From Heterotrichella gracilis (taxonomy: Eukaryota; Sar; Xanthophyceae; Tribonematales; Xanthonemataceae): a DNA stretch of 52,738 nucleotides. Below the pieces are notes generated by a model. That model saw only the letters and a list, made by a program, of their open reading frames with translations. It did no database searches and was not told the DNA's origin. Within the stretch, counting starts at the first letter, position 1, and every line of letters begins with the position of its first letter. Location: NCBI GenBank assembly GCA_032358255.1, contig JAULBX010026053.1:1-52738 (forward strand), in the 5' to 3' direction. The position numbers and the translations under genes are program-made. This document shows positions 1 to 10,800 of this stretch, in pieces.

Positions 1-2640
1 CAGAGGTCCTTCAGCCGGAGGTGTGGTAGCAGTCCCAGCGTTGTCATCAGTAGGTGCCTGTACATCACTCGGCACATATTCAGTAGTAATAGGGTCAACA
101 GAATTAGATATTGTGCCCCCTCCCCCCTCTGAAACAGGCCCTTCCGTGGTTTTCCAATCCCCATGTTCCCGGGCAGCACGAGAGCGAGTAACAGCAGTCA
201 GCAGTATGCGACTGAATGCATCAGCGGGATTTTTGGAGCCAGGGATGTGGCGCACAGTATGTGAATACTGCTGCAACAATTCAACCCAACGCATCTGCCT
301 TCCCGATAGCTTAGGCTGCGTTTGCAAATGTACAAGAGGTGCATGATCCGTGTGCAACACAAATTCACTGTGCCGCAGGTATGGGTCCCACGCATGAATA
401 GCATGAATTAAACCCAAAATTTCCCTTTCCCTAGTGTCATACCGCAGCTCAGGACCCTTCAATTTGCGTGATTCATAAGCAACAGGGTGACCATCTTGCA
501 ACAATACCGCACCAGTGGCAAAATTGCTGGCGTCAGCCATGACTTCAAAAGTCTTATTCCAATCTGGAAGACGTAGCACAGGGGCAGTGGCCAGGCGTTG
601 CTTGAGAGTCTCAAATGCTTGCTGAGGCGCGCCTTGGAAAGCATCTGCAAATGCACTGTCTGACACGCCACCTTTTTGCAGCATGTTGGTTAGCGGGACA
701 GTAATATCTGCATACTTAGGCACAAAATGTCTGAAATATGAAGTCATGCCTAGAAATGTGCGCAATTGTGCAATGTTAGCAGGTGCTGGGTATTCCACAA
801 TGGCATTAATTTTCTTGGGGTCTGTTTTAAGCTGTCCTTGGCCCACCAGGAAACCCAAAAACTCAAGTTCCTTTTTGAAAAATTCACATTTAGGCAGTTG
901 GGCATAGAACTGATTTTCATCCAGCAATTTAAACACCAACTCCAAATGTTCTAAATGTTCTTCAGGTGTGCCGCTGTACACCAATATATTGTCAAGGTAT
1001 ACCAGCACAAATTTCCCTAAGTACTTACGGAAAACCTGATTCATTACCGACATAAAGGAACTGGGTGCATTGGTTAGTCCAAACGGTAAACAGATGTACT
1101 CAAACAACCCCATATGCGTGGTGAAGGCTGTTTTTGGGATGTCTTCTTCAGCTATATTAATTTGGTGATATCCAGCAGCCAAATCAAGACCTGAAAATAC
1201 CCTAGCTTGAGACAACTGGTCCATCAACTGATCAATATGCGGCAGGGGGTACTTATTCTGCACAGTGATCTTATTAAGTGCTCTGTAGTCAATGCACATT
1301 CGCCATTTTCCATTTGGTTTAGGTACAAAGAGCACAGGGGATGCATAAGGCGATGAGGATTCACGTATGTACCCCGCCTTTAACAACATAGCCACTTGTT
1401 CTTCCAATTCTTTACGTTCCCAAGGGGTTAACCTATACGGAGCCCTAGCTGGGGGCCTGGTACCTGGAACTAGGTTGATGGCATGTTGGGTGAAGCGGTC
1501 AGGAGGGGGACCGGGTGGTAGGCCATCAGCGAAGAGGTGCTTGTACTTGGCGGTGAGGGCCTCCAGTTGGGGTTTATACTTGTCATATTCATCCTCCTGA
1601 ACAGCATCAGCATTGGTGTCAGTATCCGTGGGGCGTATGACAACCAAAAAGCAATTCTGAACAGAATTTTTGCGAAAGGCACGTTTCAATTGCATACCCG
1701 ACAGTAAACGTTTCTGCAGTGGCACATCAGCGGCAGAAGTTTCTATTTTAGGGTGTGCATCTTTAAGCACTATGCTTTTATTTTTATGCCTAAGCTTGAT
1801 AGTGAAACGGTCACAGTCAATGAGTGCTTTATATGCGTGCAGCCAGTCAAGGCCCAAGATAACTTGATGTGCATCCTGGAGGTTTAATACATACAAAGAA
1901 ACAAGCCCTTTGTAACCCTGCACCCGCACTTCTACAGTACAGACACCTATGATAGGTACTTCCCTGTTATCTGCCAAGTGTACGTGGACGCTTGGCACTG
2001 TCTCTATTGGAAGGTTCAGCGCCTTGGCAGTAGCATGGTTGATGAAAGAACAGCTGGCCCCTTGGTCACAAAAGATGGAGGCTTTGGCACCGCCAACTTT
2101 ACCTGTAAACTTGAAAGCTTGTACAGAACCAGTCAGTGTGCCAATGGCAAACAGCGTTTCAGCTGGTGTTGACACAGTGCTTATTCCAGGGCCAATCAGG
2201 TTCACTGAGGTATACTTTACAGCCATAGGAGGTACATACACAACAGCATGTTCTTTTGTAAACGGCAAACACTTTATTGCAGTCAACAATGTTTCTGTTA
2301 TGCCCTTAAAGGCTGTCCAAGGTGGTACCCAGTTGTGTTCTTCAGTAACCAAATGCTTGATGGGAACAACAAAAGTGCCGTCTGTACTGCAGGGTGCTAA
2401 AGCATAGCCTTGTAAAAATGCTTCTACCATGTGCTTCAGTTGTTCTTCACTACTGGGCACAAAACAAAACGAACCGTTCTGTAAAGGCGTTGCTAGTACC
2501 TCTTGCAGTGGGTCAACATCAGCAAGCAAACCAAACCGTTTATGAAAAGGACCAAAGTCATCCAGCAACTTCAAGTCACACTTCTGCAACGGGATCCATA
2601 AGTTTGCTGTCTGTGTATCACCTACAGACTCCCCACCAGG
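1..2640 (-). mobile_element. Ty3/gypsy-type pol polyprotein (protease, RT, RNase H), 3' end outside window
   Basis: An open minus-strand frame runs from about 2.64 kb off the left edge. In order it shows an aspartic protease region near 2.0-2.1 kb with the DQGAS-type active site, a reverse transcriptase with LDLAAGYHQI and LPFGLTNAP, and an RNase H/tether region with TDHAPL and HIPGSKNPADAFSR near 0.2-0.4 kb. This order and these motifs are those of Ty3/gypsy (Metaviridae) pol. The catalytic YxDD box reads YLDN at about 0.99 kb (codon AAT where Asp is expected), so the RT is probably inactive. No integrase is seen; it would lie beyond position 1. The frame differs from the gag frame upstream, as is common in such elements. 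Confidence 0.9.
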
Positions 2641-2680
2641 CTGCAGGTAGGCTAGTTTTCCGTAGCCTTGCCCTTGCCCT

Positions 2681-4162
2681 TCACATGTGGTGCCAGGAAG
2701 GCTTGAAGCTTCTGAGCAGCTGCCTCATCGAAGAGCCCAGGCTGTTCTGCCTGCACTCGTTCTTTCGATGTCCTGCGCCACCACAGCGGATGCAGCGCTC
2801 GTGCTTCTGTAGCACTCCCCATTCCTCAGGGCTCAAACGCCTGAACTTTTCTGCAGTTTTTGCAGGCTTGCTAGGCTTGGTGCTTTGAACTTTTGAGCCT
2901 GAGGCGCCTTGCGCTTCTTTGTGTGCTTGGTTGTTGTGCCTTTTGGCCGCTGGTTGCTTAGCTGGCAACCCTGCATTTTTGAAGGAAGGTTTGTCAGCAG
3001 CACGTTTCAGTTGCAGTTCCTGCCCTTCCGTTGCAAGAGTGGTCAATACATCCTGAACACTCGTATACTGGGAACCGTCACGTTTAGTGGGAAACACGCG
3101 GTTACGCAAACCAGGTGAGATGCTGTCACGAACTAGCATAGTGAAAGTATGCAGGTCAGGTTTGAGTTCCTGGGTTAAGCGGGAAAGCAACTGCTGTACG
3201 CGAGCGATGTATGCAGAAACGCTAGCATACTGTCCGTCCATGCGAAGTGACTGCAACGCTTCCCGAGCTTCTAACGGCAATAACGCTTGTCCAGCCTCGT
3301 TAGTGAGAAAGGACCGAAACTGCTGCCAAGTAAGGGAACCGCCTGCAGTGGACTTGTGCACCGAGTACGAGTCTGCAGCCTGACCATCCAAATACGTGGA
3401 TGCAATGCCAGACCAGAAAACCCCATCGATACCCTGTGGAAAATGACCCACGTCAAAATAGTTTTCACACTGAGTCACCCAATCGACAGCTTTCAACGCA
3501 GACGTTGCAAAATCAAAATTAGGAGGCCGTTTAAGTGCCTTACGAACTTCCAACATGTGTGCTTGGGATGCGGTTTCGTCAATACCGGTGCGGGGTGCTT
3601 TGTGTGCCTCACCGTCAGTCGGCAGACCAGCTGCCTCCAAAGTGTCCTTGATGGATGGCAAGTGGGCTAGTGCTTCCGCTGGGATGTCATCGAACATATC
3701 TCGGCCAGTTTCAAGTTTCTGGTACGCTCGGATGCCTGCTATCAGGTTGACTCCATCTGGACCGAGATCTGTATCCGTGGCAGACAAACCGCAGGGCAGC
3801 TCGCGCCCTTGGGGGAACGCCCAAAATGGTTTGGTGTTCCCGTATCCATTACTGAGAATGCTCCGCCCCAAGTCCGTCGGGATGAGCATTGGCAGTTTCC
3901 TTGAAATTCCATTATAGCAGCTCTGAAATGCTTTTCTAACATCGTGGTATAGCGGACATTCAAAAATAAAATGGTGTTCATCTTCAACAATGTTAGGCTT
4001 ATTTGTATTTCTCCTTAGCCCATGAACGGAAGATAATATCATTATGCTCGTTTGTTTTGCTAAATTATTTTCATTTGTACGTTTTTGAGCACATTTATTT
4101 TCTTGCTTATCATCCTTCATTGGTCGATTGCGCCGGGTGCCCCTGTAACTTTGGCGCTGCAA
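2681..4162 (-). mobile_element. Gag-like ORF with CCHC zinc knuckle, fused 5' to a LINE-derived fragment
   Basis: This is a 493-codon open frame. The C-terminal third is basic and ends in one zinc knuckle, CIRCGGAGHRKNEC (CX2CX4HX4C), near 2.76-2.80 kb. The middle resembles retrotransposon gag capsid sequence (Trp-Gln-Gln-Phe context, helical). The first 80-100 residues are not gag: they contain [16 protein letters not shown], the Cys/His tail of non-LTR retrotransposons, also present as repeat family E elsewhere in the window. The ATG at 4162 therefore lies in foreign repeat sequence, and true gag probably begins further in. No 5' LTR or primer-binding site was found between gag and 4.33 kb, so the element looks truncated or rearranged. 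It lies on the same strand as the PKS, 3' of it. Confidence 0.8.
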
Positions 4163-4260
4163 AACGAAACGAATCGAGCCAATAATGCGTTACCAAGCAA
4201 AAGGTGTGTCGTCAGTTGTTGGCCATAAATGCTTGGGAAGCAATGCAACATAGCCGATTT

Positions 4261-4265
4261 TTACA
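4261..4265 (-). promoter_or_regulatory. Possible TGTAA poly(A) signal downstream of the PKS/S59 stop
   Basis: The minus strand reads TGTAA about 60 bases after the stop codon at 4326. TGTAA is the usual chlorophyte polyadenylation signal. A five-base match is weak evidence by itself. Confidence 0.2.
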
Positions 4266-4325
4266 CAGCCCCTCAGCCACTAGACAGTATCTGTGGATAC
4301 ATTAACTCATATTCAATCATTGCAT

Positions 4326-4831
4326 CTAGGTACTTGTTTTGCCAGTCATGGTATCGAGCTTCAGTACCCATACACCAGTGTTTGGGCAATAATGAATTGT
4401 TTGTAGACCACTGAGCTTGGCGAGGTTATGCAGTCTCTCAAGAACGATGTCATTTGCTGAGTTGTGTTTTGGAAAAATCTGCTCAAAAGTGATTATTGCA
4501 GGCACATTTAAACCGCAGCCTGCCTGGGGGACAGAAACATCTTCATAAAATTTGACGCTGCCATGAGAAATGTTTACAGCTGATTCCAAGTCAAGGTATC
4601 TCAAGTCCACTGGGTACAAAAATGCAACTGCCCCCACACCCTCAACTCCGATCACAAAGTGGTGAACAGAAGCCAGCTGATCCTCTGTAAGATCTTGGAG
4701 GATCTCCATTGGTGGAAAGGTGTAGTAGTTTTGATCGCACAGTCCTGGTGCAAAGTGATTGCGATGACGGGTTTCTTGAACTGCTGTTGGTGTTTGCCTT
4801 TCAGATGTGGTCTTCGACCAAGCAGTCGGAC
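4326..4831 (-). CDS. Nup98-type autoproteolytic (peptidase S59) domain; probable last exon of the PKS
   Basis: After a good acceptor (pyrimidine-rich tract, then ATGCAG) the frame encodes about 168 residues. Family landmarks are [10 protein letters not shown], the DLTEDQL...VHHFVIG block, [40 protein letters not shown], and a C-terminal Y[11 protein letters not shown] strand. These match, in order, the fold of the Nup98 autoproteolytic domain, which in nucleoporins cleaves itself at an HFS triplet and anchors Nup98 at the pore. Here the aligned triplet is TMT, and the frame stops six codons later. The exon starts with two bases of a codon (phase 1), exactly complementing the donor of the last ACP exon at 5551, so it may be the C-terminus of the PKS. 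Alternatives are a separate gene whose 5' exons I cannot see, or a relic. The GLFG repeats of a normal Nup98 are absent nearby. The domain identity is firm; the fusion is inference. Confidence 0.75.
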
Positions 4832-7800
4832 CTGCATGGGTGGGCACGAAACAAAATGATTGCACGTGGCATACCAAGTTGCCCTTTACGTACCACTTTG
4901 CCCTTCACATCTATACATGTCTGAGTATATCAGTCAGCCTGCTAGTTACATGCCGCATATATATTTAGTTATGCGCGTTCCAGTCCCAGATTCAAAGTCA
5001 ACCCTTCATGCGTTGTGCCTGTGTGTACTGTCCCCTACCTGTACCAGGGGGTATATAGAAAGAGAGTCATTTTCTATATACCCCTTGCCTGTACCCTGAT
5101 TTGGGTCAAATTTGGGTCCAAATCGACTAGATAGCAATTAGATCCAAAAACATTAAATAACCCCAAGGGTAATAAGATAATAATAGGTCCTATTATTATC
5201 TTATTACCCTTGATAACCCCTGAAATAAGGCCCACCAAAAAATGCTTACACATCCCGCAAAAATCGCCGAGGCGCTTCAAAAAGTTTTCGAAAACAGTTA
5301 CCCCGATGTACGGTATGTCTTGTTCCTATATGCCTTGTGCCACCACTTCTTTCCTGGCTAATCTATTTTTGCCCGGCAGTTTCAATGTAGCTATCCTGCG
5401 TAAAGCAAGGTCAACTCTTGTGGTTCTGGGCCTCCCTACAATGCGCTTAAAATCGAAGTCTCCCCATACAGGTTGGACTTGAATGTATCACTTGCCATCG
5501 GAGTTGGGGATGCATACCACTCACTGATATAGCCGGCAAACTGTGCTTACCCATATACGGTATCTGTTGCACATAGCGGTCAAGGTAATGTAGGCTCTGT
5601 TGTTCACGTTTGCTGCTGGGTCCATAAGGCAAATCAGCATGGTTACCCATGGAGAATGCCAGCTTTGGCGGATCATTAAGGGGTAATGCCACGTTGCTTG
5701 TACCCATGTTTGTGCCCATTGCAATGCCGGCACCGTCCAGCATGTTGCTGGCCAGTACTTCTGCAAGATATGCAATTAGTGCATCTGCTGAAGAATATTC
5801 AAACAGAAGGGTTGCTGGGAGTACCAAGCCAATTTTGGTGGATAGTTTAGCTGCAAAATCCATCTGGCCTGCATGGAGCATTGTCAGTGGTCAAATTGTC
5901 AATGACATGTCCAACTTGGACAATCTGAATGGGAAGTGGCATGTATGCATGGACGACGGAATACCCCTTTGAGTATGATAATATGCATGCATGCATGCAT
6001 ATTCACTGTCGTTGTCAAGAGCTCAGCAAGGGGTCACATGAAGAGGGGGGTGCTTGTAATGCCATATGCCAGTAAAACCTGTCTTTGTATTGAATTACCC
6101 AGTACAAAAAACTTGGCCCAAACAAAGTCAAACATGCTGCAGGCATTTTTTTTTTCCGCGGCGCCAAAGTTACAAGGGCACCCTGGGCAAGGCACAGGCC
6201 AAGCCCGGAAACACACAAAACAAAATAGGAGAATTTCGTGCACGTGCTCGAAAAATGAAGTGGCAAAAACCACCCACGTGCGCGCAGAAAACAACGACGT
6301 GGGTGGTTTTTGCCACTTCATTTTTTCATTGTTTGTGTGATTGTGGTTCTTGTAACTCTTTCTCATTGCAAAAAAAAAAGAAAAAAGCAACAACCACGTG
6401 CGCACGAAAGCCTCACAGGCTATTTGGAGCCACCTCCAGCGACCTATACGCCCCTCCGGGACCGGAACCCCAGGCTACAAAAAACCTCGGTCAGGAGCCA
6501 GAGGCTCGGATGGCCACAAAGTGGCATGATGGAAAAACCTAGGTACTTGAATAGATAGCGCATAACGGCAGCTATCAGTGCAGGCAGACATGTCTCCTTC
6601 CAACAAATGTCTAGAATGACCGTCATGCACAGAAGGGACAATGGTGGATCGAAATAAAGGGATATTGATGAACATCACTACAGGAGCAGATGCCTGCATT
6701 CGGAGCAATGGGTGACAGCTCCAATTGGCCTCATAAACAAAGTAAAGAATAAATAAATAATGAAATATTTATGCAGCCTGTCCTTGAACAAGCGCGTTGG
6801 TTAAGGAAGAGGATTTAGCAGAGAGAATTGCAATGCCGTCCTGCCCACTATGTCCTCTACCATATTTGTTTGGTGCCCTCCTCAAGGGATAATTACCCTA
6901 GGAGTGCTGGTTAGTGACGTTAACCTATTCCCGTCTAGATGTGTTCTGGAAACCTTTCTTCTTAGTATGTGTGGGCAACAAAGCATAAGTGACAAACCCA
7001 GGGACATTAGGCTAAGTTGGTTGGGACATGTACTAAGTTTATGAGACGAACGGGTTCCTAAATGTATGGTGCTTAGTAGGTTAGAGGGGGCAGGGGTAGG
7101 TAAGCCAAGGGCCACGTGGACTGACCTACTCCAGCAGGACCTCAAGTCGCGTGGGATCAATAAGTGGTTGAAACAGTGGCAAGAAAGAGCTGCGTGGCGC
7201 AATATGCACGTAATCCATGCACGTAATCCATGAAGGGGAGTGATGCGCCCGTTCACCCTCCCCTTCACATGATTACAAGATTACAAGATTATTTGACATG
7301 CACTTACTAGCATGAGCAAGACTGACTGCTAACCTGGCTGTATTGCAGCAACTAACTAAAAACCTGATGGGTTCTGAATAAAACAAAGTAATGATACATA
7401 GAAAGAAGAAAAAAGTACATAGAAATCCTAGACTGGTGCACATAGTAGAGAGTCGTTACCCCCACTGCAACACTTTTGTAAGGCAGAGTAATCGTTTGAA
7501 CGTTTTTTTGCCCTCTCTTGTGTAGAAGCCTGTCTCGATTCCGTCCCAATTCCTTCAATTCCGGTCAACGTCGAGTACCCGGTCCCCAACTCGATCCCCG
7601 ACGTGTACATCGTACATCGCACGGAAGCTGTAGAAAGAACTTCGAACGAACATGACACCCAACATAACAACAAGTCTTCCCGGTTGGGGGCCATGCTTGG
7701 TTTTGTTGTCCAGTGTTACATTAGCATAATCACTCTAGCTAGCTGAGTGTTAAGGATGTAGGGCTAGCCGCATTGCAATGGAATGTCTGTTCTTTGTTCT

Positions 7801-10800
7801 CAGTATGTATGCATGAAAACACTTTGCTGAACTGAGGCTGCAACCAGACTTGAAAAAGCCAGCGGCAATTCTTTGTAAATACAGATTATAGAGATGCAGT
7901 TTCTAAACAAAAGATAGAAATTCCGTTGCGGCGGCTGCCAACGTCAAGCATTTTTAAGCCTTGCTGGTGCTGCCGATGGTGTATTACTTTCCATACAGCT
8001 TATCTGTTAAAGGATAAACCACATGTTGGTGGCAGTCTGTGTCAAGTTGGCGACCATGTGATTTGGGCCCCTTCCGAATCTCAGGCAGCAAATTTAAGAA
8101 CATATTTGGATATCAGCCTTGCATGATTTTTGGAATGTACACTTGAATGTACACCATGCTTAAGATAGATTTTGAAACTGAGAATTACCAATCGGTCACA
8201 ATGGGTCACATAATAACTTAGCGAGTAAAAATCCATATCCCGTTCAAAACGAATTAAAATCATACCAAAACAGGCGGAATTTCCAAAACAGCAAGACTAC
8301 ACTTTTATAACAGATCCTTGCTGCAGTGATTTTTTAAATTACAATTTTGCAAGGAGTCGGGACCATCGACCTGGACATCGACCCCAGAGTTTGAAATGAC
8401 TACCCTTGCCAGCACTAAGGGCATATGGGGACCATTCTCCAATTTATACATACATGGTTCAGCTCTTTAATTGTGTCCACCATTCAAATTCATCCAAAGA
8501 CGGGCTGTTCTAGTAACATCTGACGATCCTATGTGGGGTTTATATGTTGACCATTTTGGTACACAACTTGTGGCAAACGCACACTATTTTATTGTATACT
8601 TATGGGGCTATGGTGGGCAACGGAATGCATGCCGACAATGGAAATCCCCATGTGAGTTTGTTTTGTTTTTTTGAACACAGTCCGGTGTTGCAACATTGTG
8701 AACAGCAACATCAACCAGCCAGATAAACACAGGAAAAAACAGCTGCACACTGAAGCCAACATGTCCGATAAGGTCAGATAAGCACAAAACTACAAGGGGC
8801 CAAGTCAGTGCAATGCAAGTTGGTGTGACACATGAAGGTGGGATTGCAAGGCCAGGGAAAGGGGTGGCATGACTAACTGCGGTGCCCTGAGTAGGATATT
8901 GCAATGGGAGAAGTGTAGTGTACCCGTGGGGAACCCAATGCCAAGGCACCTTGGAAATGGGCGCACACCCATGGTGCACAACCAGTCACCAAGCGGTACC
9001 AGCATCGGACACATCATGATCAACCACGCAATCGGCCTCAGTGCGGAGAATACAGGCAGGCAAACTGTTGCCATGTGCGTGTTACGTTAAATCATAAATA
9101 TACCTGCCTAGGCAGGCCAGAGCCACACAAGCTGATCTTGCGTTGCGGTATTTTCCTCGCTCAGAGATGGTGTAAGGCATGAGGGACGAACTGTTATTTT
9201 GCTCTCTTGGTGAAAATGAAAAATAGAAACAAATATTAACACAGGCTGTCCCTTTGTAAAGAAGCGCATTGGTAAGGGAAGGGCAGTTACCAAAGAAAAG
9301 GGCGTTGTCATCCTGTCTAATTCATGTCCACTGTGTCCTCCACCATTGTTGGTGGGTGCGCTTTGAATGGTAAAAACATAGTACTACGTGAGTGCTGGAG
9401 TGGGGTGAGCTTACCCACTACCTTAACGTGTTCTGGTTGCTGTAACGCAACTTGACGCAACAAAATTTGTTCCAATATTAAACTTTGTGATGGTTATCTT
9501 GGTGAGTGTCCTTTAAGCATGTGGCACCAAGACTCTATAAAGGTGGCACAGTGCACCAATTTTGCGGGGTGCAAGGACCATGCGATCCGACCATGCTGAT
9601 TTGGGTCCCTTCTGGTGCTCTGACGCCACTTTTGAGAACATACTCGGAAGTTGCACTTGAAAACTTATTTATACCATTTGTAAAAAAATGGTGCCGAAGA
9701 AAACCAAATGCCCATATTTTGGTCGCAAAGTCAATCACATTTAAACTGGTCAAACACGTCCCAAAATCGAATGGAGACGACGTTCAAACAACACAAAACG
9801 TTTTCCAAAAGCGTACATACACTTATAATCGAGATACCTTTGCAGCAGCTTTGAAGGTTTCTAAAAGCTTGAATTCGTTGGGAATTGATACCGCCTGTAT
9901 GGCAACAAACACCTCTGAACGAGCAAGAGCACGACTTGCAAGGTTTAGGCGATGTGATATCTCCCCGTCTAAAGTGTTATCACTAGTTGAAACACCTCCA
10001 AGTAACAAGTAAACTTGTCCACCATTTCCACCTGTTGCCCATCTAATACAAGCACTGGCATTTCCTGTTCAATACAAATCTCTGCTCATTTGTAATTAAC
10101 TAATTCATGCCACTCATGATCAGGTTGCATGCAGGGCTACAAGTCTTTTGAGTATGATCCTCTGTGATCCTCTGTGCAAATAATCCACGGCTTTGATGGA
10201 TAGGATTGGAATAATGCACAGCATTTGCACTGGATAGGATTGGAGGATTGCATCCTTTTCTAGATTGTACAAAGCTCCCAAAACCTAATTTCACAATCCT
10301 CTCTGGTAGAGTCAAAGTGGTTGTTCAGTGGTCTTATTGTACAGATAGCCACGCTGGTCCTCAACCCATCATGTCCCAAATAGTGTAGCATACACCTAAC
10401 CGAACCTTTGGGATTGAAACCAAATATACGTCGCCACTGGGTGCTGACACCTTTCCTTTCACCACAAAATCCTGCCGGTACCGCCGTGGTTGTCGCTTTT
10501 ATATGCAAAATGCACTTTTCACTCCTATATATATCCAAGCTTGATTCTGGATTTAAACAAATTTGCACCACAAGCTACAAAGCTCCGCAGCATTGCATTA
10601 TTTTCACATGGCACCTAACTGCATGGTACTATCCTTGTGCCTTTCCCATTTCCAGCTGCGCATACTGTTTGAAACATTTGTATAGTAACCAGATGTAACA
10701 CATGCTTATAAACAAGTGATGGCAGACATTTTGGTGACAGCATAAATAGAGGAAGTAGTGTTTCCAGGTCCTACATTCTGATAATGTTGTAGAAAATGGA

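Noticed and set aside
2394-2888. 164-codon plus-strand open frame
   Set aside because: It is antisense to gag/pol of the retrotransposon and has no recognisable motif.
5210-5482. 90-codon plus-strand frame near the palindrome, with a GRPRTT-like stretch on the opposite strand
   Set aside because: Neither strand gives a family I can name. It lies in the presumed last intron and may be transposon debris.
7203-7230. Short direct repeat ATGCACGTAATCC
   Set aside because: Only two tiny units; not CRISPR-like and no spacer structure.
9506-10012. 168-codon plus-strand open frame
   Set aside because: It runs from repeat B into antisense LINE sequence. The two parts belong to different elements, so it is not a gene.
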